From Elusimicrobiota bacterium (GTDB lineage: Bacteria; Elusimicrobiota; Elusimicrobia; 2-02-FULL-39-32): a DNA stretch of 7,657 bases. Below are positions 1 through 6,535 of this stretch, one piece after another. The stretch is from positions 1 through 7,657 of the forward strand of contig JACPSV010000134.1 in the NCBI GenBank assembly GCA_016193115.1, written 5' to 3'. The position numbers and the translations under genes were made by a program. Numbering within the stretch: position 1 is the first letter of the stretch; each line of letters opens with the position of its first letter. The notes beneath the pieces are model-generated. The model was not told the origin of the DNA. It did not search any database and saw only the letters and a list, made by a program, of their open reading frames with translations.

Positions 1-646
1 GATTTTAAGTCTGAGCCGGTCTCAGGAAAAAATTTCCCTTTCTGTCAAACGCGCGCAGAACAATCCTTGGGACACGATTCCGTCCCGCTACCCGGCCGGA
101 TCGAAGGTCACGGTGAAGGTGGTTTCTTTTGCGCCTTACGGGGCGTTTGCGCGGTTGCCCGAGGGGCCGCAGGGACTGATTCACATCTCCGACTTTTCTT
201 GGGTAAAGCGGGTAGAAAACCCGGAGGCGGTTCTAAAAATTGGACAGGAGATTGAAGTGAAAGTTTTAGAAACGGATCCAAAAAACGAGAAAATTTCGTT
301 TGGCGTCAAACAGTTGCAGGCCAATCCTTTGGAACGGATACAGAAAAAGAGCCGTGTTCAATGCAAGGTCAAAGAGATTTCGGAGTCCGGGATCCTCGTA
401 GATCTGGGATCGGACATCGAGGGGTTCATTCCTCTTTCCGAAGTTTCCAGCGATCGTTTTGAGAAAGCGTCGGAGATCCTGTCCGTCGGTCAGGACGTGG
501 AAGCGGTTGTGACGTTGGTAGACCCCAAAGAAAGAAAAATTGTTTGTTCGATCAAACAGCTGGAAAATGAGCTGCAACGCATCGCTCAGAAAAAATATTC
601 CCGGCAAACTCCGGGACCCGCGTTGGGGCAGCTCTTTGACTCCTAA
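1..646 (+). CDS. rpsA: 30S ribosomal protein S1, C-terminal part (5' end outside the window)
   Basis: The open frame runs in from the window edge (first full codon at base 2), giving 214 visible residues before TAA. S1 binds mRNA on the small ribosomal subunit and helps initiation on weakly structured or poorly SD-equipped messages. The visible part starts with the tail of one S1 (OB-fold) domain, ending in KISLSVKRAQNNPW, a typical S1 inter-domain border. Two complete S1 repeats follow, at about residues 33-105 and 113-185. Their hallmarks are GAFARL...GLIHISD in the first and GILVDL...GFIPLSE in the second, each closing with KISFGVKQL or KIVCSIKQL. A short charged tail follows, ending ALGQLFDS. 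GTG codons inside the frame, such as the one at 113, are internal and not real starts. The number of missing N-terminal domains cannot be seen; a multi-S1-domain protein other than RpsA is possible but less likely. The next gene begins directly after the stop. Confidence 0.88.
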   Translation, partial: ILSLSRSQEKISLSVKRAQNNPWDTIPSRYPAGSKVTVKVVSFAPYGAFARLPEGPQGLIHISDFSWVKRVENPEAVLKIGQEIEVKVLETDPKNEKISFGVKQLQANPLERIQKKSRVQCKVKEISESGILVDLGSDIEGFIPLSEVSSDRFEKASEILSVGQDVEAVVTLVDPKERKIVCSIKQLENELQRIAQKKYSRQTPGPALGQLFDS

Positions 647-1585
647 GTGAAGTTTATAAAAAGCTTTCACTTCGTTTTTCTCCTAATCCTTTCTATCCTT
701 GTTCTGTTTGCCTCGTTTGCGACCCATGAAGACCCAACCGGTTTCTTCCCGCGTTTAGCGGAACCGTCGCCCAACCCGGGAAAGTTACAGGACATCCTTA
801 AGAAATCCGAAACAAAACTGTCTAAAGATCCCAACCATTTAGAGTCTCTTGTTAATTCGGGAGTGGCTCATTTTTATCTGGGCACGGACCACGTGGCTCT
901 GAGCCTAAACGCGTTGAACCGGGCATGGCAGGCCGGCGCTTTGGATAAGCGGATCTTTTATTATTCCGGAATCCTTTATGAGAATCTCTCTCTCTTTGAC
1001 GAGTCCAAAAAACAGTATGAACGGTTTTTGCGTCATGAACCCCGGGACAGGGAAATCCGGCTGCGTCTGTCCAGACTCCTCTACCGCATGGAAAAATGGG
1101 ACGAATGTGTGGCCAGTTACCGCGCTTTTCTGCAGGACAACCAAAACGATCTCACCTCGTTGGTCAACGCGGGTCTCGCTCTGAGGAAGAAAAGCGAAAT
1201 TCTGGCCGGCAAGAAAAATCGAACTTCGGAGGAGCAGTCTCTTATTCTTTCGGACAGGAATCAGTCCCTGTCTTACCTGGAGCGCGCACTCCAACTGGAC
1301 GGAGATTTGCCGGAAGAAGTTCCGATCAGTTTGGCGCAGATCTATATGGATTTGGGTCAATGGCAAAAAGCGGCGGACCTCGCCAAAAAATCCTTGGAAA
1401 AATCGCCCAAAAACCGAAAGGAATTTTTAAGTTTGAGCGCTCTCTCCTGGGAAAATCTGGAAAATTGGCCGGAAGCGATCCAATCCTACACCCAACTTTC
1501 AGAAATTGTTCCCCAACAGTTCTCCTACAAACGAAAAATCGCGCAACTGAAAAAACGGATTAAAACGACCTCCTTAAAAAAATGA
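647..1585 (+). CDS. exported or membrane-anchored TPR-repeat protein
   Basis: 312 residues. The N-terminus (KFIKS then a hydrophobic run, residues 7-25, ending ASFA) looks like a signal peptide or uncleaved anchor, with no lipobox cysteine, so the helical repeats should lie in the periplasm. About five to six TPR-like helix pairs follow from about residue 64 to 295; the clearest are near 104-135, 136-168, 226-258 and 259-292. A charged insert near residues 180-205 splits one repeat. TPRs are protein-binding scaffolds, and nothing in the sequence suggests an enzyme. The GTG at 647 is the only start that keeps the whole signal sequence. It abuts the S1 stop, has no good Shine-Dalgarno sequence, and so is probably translated by reinitiation. 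The end overlaps the next start by four bases (ATGA), which suggests that this protein is made with, and may bind, the large protease-propeller-barrel protein. The exact function is not recognised. Confidence 0.85.
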   Translation: MKFIKSFHFVFLLILSILVLFASFATHEDPTGFFPRLAEPSPNPGKLQDILKKSETKLSKDPNHLESLVNSGVAHFYLGTDHVALSLNALNRAWQAGALDKRIFYYSGILYENLSLFDESKKQYERFLRHEPRDREIRLRLSRLLYRMEKWDECVASYRAFLQDNQNDLTSLVNAGLALRKKSEILAGKKNRTSEEQSLILSDRNQSLSYLERALQLDGDLPEEVPISLAQIYMDLGQWQKAADLAKKSLEKSPKNRKEFLSLSALSWENLENWPEAIQSYTQLSEIVPQQFSYKRKIAQLKKRIKTTSLKK

Positions 1586-4470
1586 GGGATTTGTCCATCC
1601 TCTGGACTTTCCTTTTTATTTTTCTGGCGTGCCCTCAGTGGGTTTATCCTGCCGCCCAAAACAAGCTGATCTCCAAAAAATTCGAATGGAAAGTCGTTTC
1701 CACCGCCCACTTCGATCTCTATTACTATACCGGCGCCGAACCGATTTTAGATTTGGTTCAGGATCATCTGGAAAACGCGTACCGCGCCGTGACGGAGAAG
1801 GTGGACATCCGGGTCTCGGAACGGTTGCCTTTCTTTCTCTTTCTAAACCACAACGATTTTGAGCAAAACAATATCGTGGACGTGGGGGAAGGAACCGGCG
1901 GCGTGACGGAAGCGTTCAAAAACCGTTTTCTTGTCTTCCACGACGGCACGCAGAGGTGGTTGGAACACGTGATCCGTCACGAGTTTACGCACGAAGTCCA
2001 GTTTTCCGTGCTCTATGCCGGGTTCTGGAAATCCGCGCGCCTGTTGAAATCCGTTTTGTACCCGCTCTGGTTCATGGAAGGCATGGCGGAATATTGCAGC
2101 GACGATATTGACGATGTCCAGAAAGAGATGGTCCTGCGGGACGCGGTCACAAGCAAACGGTTGATCCCTTTAGCGATGCTGCACAATTTTAACCACGTCA
2201 AACCGCACGAGGTGACGCTTGCCTACAAGACCGGAAACGCGGCATTGGAGTTGATCGCGCGGGAGTACGGAAAAGATAAAGTTGGAAAAATTCTGCGGCT
2301 GATTGCGGAAAAGTTTGATATCCAAAGCGCTTTACAGGAACTTTTAGGAGTGAACTTGCAACAGTTGCAGGAGAAATTGAGGATCTCTCTGGAGAAAAAA
2401 TATGAACAAGAGGTTCAGGCATTAAAGGAACCGGACGCCTACGGGCAGGCGCTGACTTTTCCCGACGATCTCTACCCCGTTTTTAATTCCAATCCCGCAT
2501 TTTTTCCAGACGGAAAAAAGTTTGTTTATCTTTCCGACCGGGAAGGGACTACGGAACTGGCCCTTTACGAAACCGCTTTCAACAGATCCCAGTCTCTCCG
2601 GGTTCAAAAGAAGTTTCCGCATCTTCTGGAAACTATTTCCCGGGACGGGTCGGCGCTCTCGGTCTCTCCGGACGGAAGAACGGTTCTCTTTGCGGGAGAG
2701 TGGCATCAGAAAGATTACCTCTACCTCTACGATTTGGGACGGGACCGTTTGCGCAGGGTCGCGCTGCCTCTGGATAGCATTTCCTCACCTCAATTTTCTC
2801 CCAACGGAAAAGAGGTCGCTTTCGTCGGGATGAAGAACGGGATCACGGACATTTATCTCTCTAAGATCAACGGCAGGCATTTGCGGCAAATCACCCGCAC
2901 ACGGGAAGACGAGAACGATCTGCGGTTTTCCCCTCAAGGATCCGAGATCCTTTTTTCCCGGGAGATCAAAATTCTAAAAGGGGGAGAGGCAGTTTACGAG
3001 CGCGACCTCTGGCAGATTTCTTTGGAAAACGGACAAGAAAAAAGAATCCTGTCTCTTCCGGGCAACGAGACCCAGCCGACCCTCTCTCCCGACGGGAAAG
3101 AAATTCTCTTTGCGAGCGACAGAAAAGGAAAATGGGATCTCTATCGGATAGATTTCTCCAGCGGAACCTGCGAACAGGTTACGGACGTCATCGGCGGCAA
3201 TTTTAACCCCGCGTTTTCTCCGGACGGCAAAAACGTCCTGTTTGTTTCTTACCGCCGCGTAGAGCAGCATCTCTATCTCGCATCCCACGAACGCCTGATT
3301 TCTGAAAAGGATGGCAAACAGTTTGTCGCGCGGTTAGACAGTGACCGTCTGGGAGAGTTTGTTGAAAAACTCACAAAAGTCCGTCATTCTGAGCCTCCGC
3401 GAAGCGGAGGTGAAGAATCTACTGCTTCAACCTCCTCCGTCGCGCAAAAGGGGCAGCGTTACAGGTTCAACGCTTCGACGGACTTCTTTTTTCCGGTTTT
3501 TTTCTATTCTTCCACGGACGGTCTCTTTTTCTCCAGCTATTGGCAGGCTTCGGAGATGCTGGGAAACCATCAGTTGCGCGCCGCGGTGAGCTATGCTTCC
3601 CGGTACAATCTACTCAACTACAACCTTTCCTACTCCTACTTGAAGTTCAGACCGCGCCTGATTTTAGGAATTATAGGCGACAGTCAGGAAGACGTGTTGG
3701 TGGGACGGCAGGAAGTTCGGCGGGAGGACGCGCAGTTGGTCGGCATCGAGTATCCTTTGGGACGGTTCGATCTCTGGAGACTCAGTTTTCTTACAACCCA
3801 AAGACGATCCCAATTTACGGACGATTCTCTGACCGCCGTACGTTTTGTGGGACACGAGAACGCTGCCGTTTTTTCTTTTGTGCGGGACGTCAGCCAGGGA
3901 AAATATCTGGAAACCACACGCGGGTACCGCCTGATCCTCAGCGGCGAAGAATCCAACGCGCGTTGGGGCAGCGATCTGGATTACAGGAACGTGTTTGGAA
4001 CCTACCACCAGTTTCTGCCCGTGGTTCGGGAGAGTGTGGTTGCGGGGAGACTGTTTGCCGGCGCCGGTTTTGGCGGAGACCGCCAGAACTTCCGTTTGGG
4101 CGGCGCGGACATCCTGCGCGGGTACGGGCGGTTCGATTCCCGTTCGGCCGCGAGCCGGTTTGTGGTCTCCAATTTGGAGTATCGTTTTCCGATCCTCTTC
4201 GATATGAACACCCATGTCTGGTTCATATTTCCCGACTTTCTGTTCAAAAATGTGTTCGGCTCCATTTTTACGGACAACGGTCTGATTTGGGACAGCCGTG
4301 ACGATCTGAACCGGACCACTGTAGGCGACATCAGAAATTCCGTGGGAATGGGGTTAAGGTTCCAGGCGTTTGTTCTACAAACTTTTCCCGTGACTTTACA
4401 GTTCGATTGGGCTCTGCGCACCGCGGACGGCGAGCACGCCTTCTACTTTGGTTTCGGACCAAAGTTCTAA
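1582..4470 (+). CDS. outer-membrane fusion protein: peptidase-MA-like metallopeptidase, TolB/PD40 propeller, Omp85-like barrel
   Basis: 962 residues. Residues 1-25 form a signal peptide (hydrophobic run, then YPAAQ). A peptidase-MA-like gluzincin domain follows at about 35-290: the zinc motif is H133-E134-F-T-H137, and the likely third ligand is E166 in WFMEGMAEY, with all expected catalytic residues present. Six PD40/TolB-type blades lie at about 300-575, recognised by repeated SPDGK-type turns followed by a beta strand (for example NPAFFPDGK from residue 304 and NPAFSPDGK from 542). The C-terminal third, about 625-962, is rich in alternating aromatic strands. It has the Omp85/BamA hallmark FRLGGADILRGYG (837-849) and ends in Phe, as outer-membrane barrels do. 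The propeller and protease would face the periplasm. The substrate is unknown. Residues 601-613 come from an inserted palindromic repeat. It is coupled to the TPR gene by ATGA. A lipobox reading at Cys17 is possible but unlikely for a barrel protein. The domain calls are firm; the biological role is inference. Confidence 0.88.
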   Translation: MRDLSILWTFLFIFLACPQWVYPAAQNKLISKKFEWKVVSTAHFDLYYYTGAEPILDLVQDHLENAYRAVTEKVDIRVSERLPFFLFLNHNDFEQNNIVDVGEGTGGVTEAFKNRFLVFHDGTQRWLEHVIRHEFTHEVQFSVLYAGFWKSARLLKSVLYPLWFMEGMAEYCSDDIDDVQKEMVLRDAVTSKRLIPLAMLHNFNHVKPHEVTLAYKTGNAALELIAREYGKDKVGKILRLIAEKFDIQSALQELLGVNLQQLQEKLRISLEKKYEQEVQALKEPDAYGQALTFPDDLYPVFNSNPAFFPDGKKFVYLSDREGTTELALYETAFNRSQSLRVQKKFPHLLETISRDGSALSVSPDGRTVLFAGEWHQKDYLYLYDLGRDRLRRVALPLDSISSPQFSPNGKEVAFVGMKNGITDIYLSKINGRHLRQITRTREDENDLRFSPQGSEILFSREIKILKGGEAVYERDLWQISLENGQEKRILSLPGNETQPTLSPDGKEILFASDRKGKWDLYRIDFSSGTCEQVTDVIGGNFNPAFSPDGKNVLFVSYRRVEQHLYLASHERLISEKDGKQFVARLDSDRLGEFVEKLTKVRHSEPPRSGGEESTASTSSVAQKGQRYRFNASTDFFFPVFFYSSTDGLFFSSYWQASEMLGNHQLRAAVSYASRYNLLNYNLSYSYLKFRPRLILGIIGDSQEDVLVGRQEVRREDAQLVGIEYPLGRFDLWRLSFLTTQRRSQFTDDSLTAVRFVGHENAAVFSFVRDVSQGKYLETTRGYRLILSGEESNARWGSDLDYRNVFGTYHQFLPVVRESVVAGRLFAGAGFGGDRQNFRLGGADILRGYGRFDSRSAASRFVVSNLEYRFPILFDMNTHVWFIFPDFLFKNVFGSIFTDNGLIWDSRDDLNRTTVGDIRNSVGMGLRFQAFVLQTFPVTLQFDWALRTADGEHAFYFGFGPKF
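3384..3420 (+). repeat. small palindromic dispersed-type repeat inserted in frame
   Basis: A perfect 7-bp stem (CCTCCGC, 3394-3400, with GCGGAGG, 3404-3410) has a GAA loop. It is flanked by an outer pair ATTCT (3386-3390) and AGAAT (3414-3418), separated from the stem by GAG and TGA, which could form tandem G-A pairs and a G-T pair. The outer parts, TCATTCTGAG and GAAGAATCT, resemble a short dispersed palindromic repeat that I remember seeing in many unrelated bacterial genomes; this is memory, not a search result. It is read in frame as RHSEPPRSGGEES, a hydrophilic linker between propeller and barrel. No second copy was noticed in this window. Confidence 0.6.
4445..4465. terminator. possible hairpin at the convergent gene ends
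   Basis: An 8-bp perfect inverted repeat, ACTTTGGT (4445-4452) and ACCAAAGT (4458-4465), encloses a TTCGG loop and lies over the last codons of the plus-strand gene, just beyond the stop of the minus-strand gene. On the plus strand a run of five T follows at 4479-4483, 13 bases after the stem, which is too far for a standard intrinsic terminator. On the minus strand no T run follows. It may limit or stabilise 3' ends in both directions, or it may be chance. Confidence 0.3.
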
Positions 4471-4772
4471 GGCAGGTGTTTTTCGATGAGGTGGGGGAGA
4501 TCGGTTTGGGAGACGTGGCTGTACCAGGTTTGTGTTCCGGAACTTTCGAAGACCAGGATGTTGGGGCCGGCAGCGCAGACGTCCATGCATCCAGACTTGG
4601 CGATACGGATTTTTCCTTTTAGGTTTTTCTTTTTCACTTCTTCCCGCAAAAGGTTCACCAGTTCCAGGCCGCAGTTTTTTCCTCTTTCCGGGTTAGAACA
4701 GGCGGATTCTCCTTCCCGCGCGTTGGTGCACACAAAAAATATGGATTGATAGGGAATTTTTCTTTCTTCCAT
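4467..4772 (-). CDS. thioredoxin-like [2Fe-2S] ferredoxin
   Basis: 101 residues, the usual size for the small thioredoxin-fold [2Fe-2S] ferredoxins. The start has the family pattern FFVCTN (Cys15), then Cys25 and Cys34, and later SGCMDVCAAGPN (Cys62 and Cys66). Four cysteines should bind the cluster: C15, C62, C66 and one of C25 or C34; I cannot decide which from the sequence alone. The C-terminus, WYSHVSQTDLPHLIEKHL, also fits the family. No signal peptide is visible, so it acts in the cytoplasm, as an electron carrier or cluster protein of unknown partner. It is the last gene of the oxidase-assembly transcript, six bases after the Sco-DUF420 stop, with a modest GGGA ribosome-binding site about nine bases before ATG. 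Its stop overlaps the end of the opposite-strand gene by four bases. The family call is strong; the role is open. Confidence 0.87.
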   Translation of the reverse strand: MEERKIPYQSIFFVCTNAREGESACSNPERGKNCGLELVNLLREEVKKKNLKGKIRIAKSGCMDVCAAGPNILVFESSGTQTWYSHVSQTDLPHLIEKHLP

Positions 4773-4778
4773 TTATTT

Positions 4779-5765
4779 TTATCCCATTCGATACAACATC
4801 CAGTAAACGGTAAGACCCGACACAGAGACATAGAGCCAGACCGGCAATGTCCAGCGGGCAATCTGCTTATGTCTGAGAAAATCGTTTTTCCATGCGCGCC
4901 GTAACGTGATCAAAACTAAAGGAGCAATCAGGGCCGCCAGAACCGTGTGCGAGATCAGAAGTGTAAAATAGACAGGCCGTATCCAGCCGGATTTGAGAAA
5001 AGGATAAGAGCCTATCGTTCCATGGTAGCAGAGGTAAGAGACCAGGAAAAGAGTGGAGGAGAGAAACGCGGTTCCCATGCAAATTTTGTGCCGCAATATC
5101 TTTTTGTTGCGGATAAAATGAAAACCCGATATCAATAGAATTGCGGAGGTCATGTTCAGAAAAGCGTTGAGGTTGGGCAGGGACAGCGCCCAAGGGAAAT
5201 TCTTTTCCGCATGGAGTATTTTGGCGTCCCGCGATATTCTTTTGATTTCTTCCAGATCGGTGCCATTATAGTACCCTCTAATTTTTCCTTGAGCATCCAC
5301 GAGCGCGAACAGAAGGGAATGAATCATTTCCGGTCCTGTCCCTTCTGTGCCCACATGAAAGCTGTTTCTCAACAAGTTTCGGATATCCGCCGGGTTTCCC
5401 GTGAGGAAATACCAGTTGGCGCGGGCGCGATAATTCTGGGCGTAAAGGGAAAGAATAACTGGAGTGTCGTATTCCGGATCCACGGAGAAAGAGACCAGCG
5501 CCGTCTCCGGATGAACTTCTTTCTGAAGGCCGGCCATCCGGGATGAGAGAATGGGGCACGGTCCCTGACAACGCGTGAGTATAAAGTTTGCGATCCACAC
5601 TTTTCCCCGAAGATCGCTTTTGGAAAAATTTTTCCCGTCGCTTTCTGTCAACATGAAATCCTGGACTTCACCCATGGTTGGAAGGTGAATCGAGTTTTGG
5701 CCGATAGCGAAGCCGCAGGAGACCGCGCAGCAGAGGAACGTCAGAATCGGGACGAAAAGATTCAT
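4779..5765 (-). CDS. Sco1/SenC copper chaperone fused to a DUF420 membrane domain
   Basis: 328 residues. A hydrophobic N-terminus (about 3-22) exports the Sco domain (about 30-185). That domain has a thioredoxin-like fold with the copper-binding motif C66-QGP-C70 and the conserved His149 (EMIHS), so all three expected ligands are present. Sco proteins deliver copper or act as thiol reductants for the CuA centre of cytochrome oxidase. The second half (about 195-328) matches DUF420: four membrane segments (about 199-218, 228-247, 264-288, 305-325) and family-typical histidines H226, H248, H273 and H299, some of which could bind metal or haem. DUF420 genes often neighbour haem-copper oxidase genes in other bacteria. 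The start overlaps the permease stop (ATGA) and lacks a clear Shine-Dalgarno sequence, so translation is probably coupled. Cys17 after AVS could be read as a loose lipobox, which I consider unlikely. The domain calls are firm; the fusion's exact task is inferred. Confidence 0.9.
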   Translation of the reverse strand: MNLFVPILTFLCCAVSCGFAIGQNSIHLPTMGEVQDFMLTESDGKNFSKSDLRGKVWIANFILTRCQGPCPILSSRMAGLQKEVHPETALVSFSVDPEYDTPVILSLYAQNYRARANWYFLTGNPADIRNLLRNSFHVGTEGTGPEMIHSLLFALVDAQGKIRGYYNGTDLEEIKRISRDAKILHAEKNFPWALSLPNLNAFLNMTSAILLISGFHFIRNKKILRHKICMGTAFLSSTLFLVSYLCYHGTIGSYPFLKSGWIRPVYFTLLISHTVLAALIAPLVLITLRRAWKNDFLRHKQIARWTLPVWLYVSVSGLTVYWMLYRMG

Positions 5766-6535
5766 TTCAAGGGGCGGCTACAGAGAATCGTGGATAAAAT
5801 TAAGACGGCCAGATCGAAAGTCAGAAGGACAAAGAAACAGATCAGAGGTTGAGGGAAGTTCTGTGTCTGCGCGAGTCCCGTGGAATAGAATCCGTATTTT
5901 AAAAGAGAGACGCTGTAGGTCAACGGGTTGAGGAGCATCATTCCGCGCAGCCACGAAGGTGTTCCTTCCATGGGGAAGAGAGATCCGGAAAGAAACCAGA
6001 GCGGCATGAGTAGGAGGTTGATGATGGAATGAAATCCTTGCGTGGAATCCATCTGCCAGGCAACGCAAAAACCCAATCCCGTCAGTCCGAAAGAGATGAG
6101 GAAGAGCGTGAGAAGGCTGGTTGCGAACGATAACCAGCTCCAGTGGATGCCGAGAAACGGGGCGAGCAGAATGAAGAGAGATCCCTGCAGAAACGCGAGC
6201 GACGCCCCGCCCAAAACTTTGCCCAGAACAATAGAGATTCTGGGCACGGGAGCCACCAAAACCGATTGCAGGAACCCTTCTTTTCTGTCTTCAATAATGG
6301 AGATCGTGGAAAAGATGGAGGTGAAGAGAACGATCATCAGGATCATGCCCGGAAAAAAGTATTGAAGCGAACTGAGGTCGTGGACAGGATAGAGGGTTCG
6401 GCTAAAACCGGAACCAATCAAAAACCAAAACAGCAGAGGAGGGACAATCGCTCCGATCACGCGGCTTTTCTGGCGGTAGAAGCGGACGATCTCCCGTTTC
6501 CAAAGAGTCTCTGCGGCCAGAAAAGTTCTACTCAT
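5762..6535 (-). CDS. ABC-2 type transporter permease
   Basis: 257 residues, the normal length for a DrrB/NodJ-type ABC-2 permease. A short amphipathic start (about 1-20) precedes six predicted membrane segments, near 26-44, 59-81, 104-128, 133-158, 165-190 and 225-250. After the second segment comes the family signature EDRKEGFLQSVLVAPVPR (82-99), the cytoplasmic loop that contacts the ATPase. It would form the membrane channel of an exporter with the upstream ATPase, whose gene it overlaps by eight bases, and it overlaps the Sco-DUF420 start by four. The start is supported by a purine-rich AAAGGA ribosome-binding site four bases before ATG. The substrate cannot be read from the sequence; position in an oxidase-assembly transcript suggests a job in cofactor or copper handling (compare NosFY), but a general exporter is equally possible. 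Confidence 0.88.
   Translation of the reverse strand: MSRTFLAAETLWKREIVRFYRQKSRVIGAIVPPLLFWFLIGSGFSRTLYPVHDLSSLQYFFPGMILMIVLFTSIFSTISIIEDRKEGFLQSVLVAPVPRISIVLGKVLGGASLAFLQGSLFILLAPFLGIHWSWLSFATSLLTLFLISFGLTGLGFCVAWQMDSTQGFHSIINLLLMPLWFLSGSLFPMEGTPSWLRGMMLLNPLTYSVSLLKYGFYSTGLAQTQNFPQPLICFFVLLTFDLAVLILSTILCSRPLK

Noticed and set aside
113..646. Separate gene starting at the GTG at 113
   Set aside because: The same frame is open to the window edge and encodes the tail of a preceding S1 repeat, so the GTG is internal to rpsA.
1567..1576. Anti-Shine-Dalgarno-like ACCTCC before the start at 1582, with a similar CCTCC before the start at 7475
   Set aside because: Such sequence cannot pair with the 16S tail. 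Two short matches are likely chance, and both genes are probably translated by coupling.
4058..4067. Perfect 10-bp GC palindrome CCGGCGCCGG
   Set aside because: It encodes Ala-Gly-Ala-Gly in a barrel strand, has no loop or repeat partners, and is explained by codon choice.
3664..4215. 183-codon open frame on the minus strand opposite the barrel
   Set aside because: No recognisable motif, and it lies wholly under a well-supported gene.
3540..4301. 253-codon open frame inside the barrel region
   Set aside because: It is rich in Arg, Gly and Pro with no domain pattern, and overlaps a frame with clear barrel and Omp85 motifs; it is a shadow.
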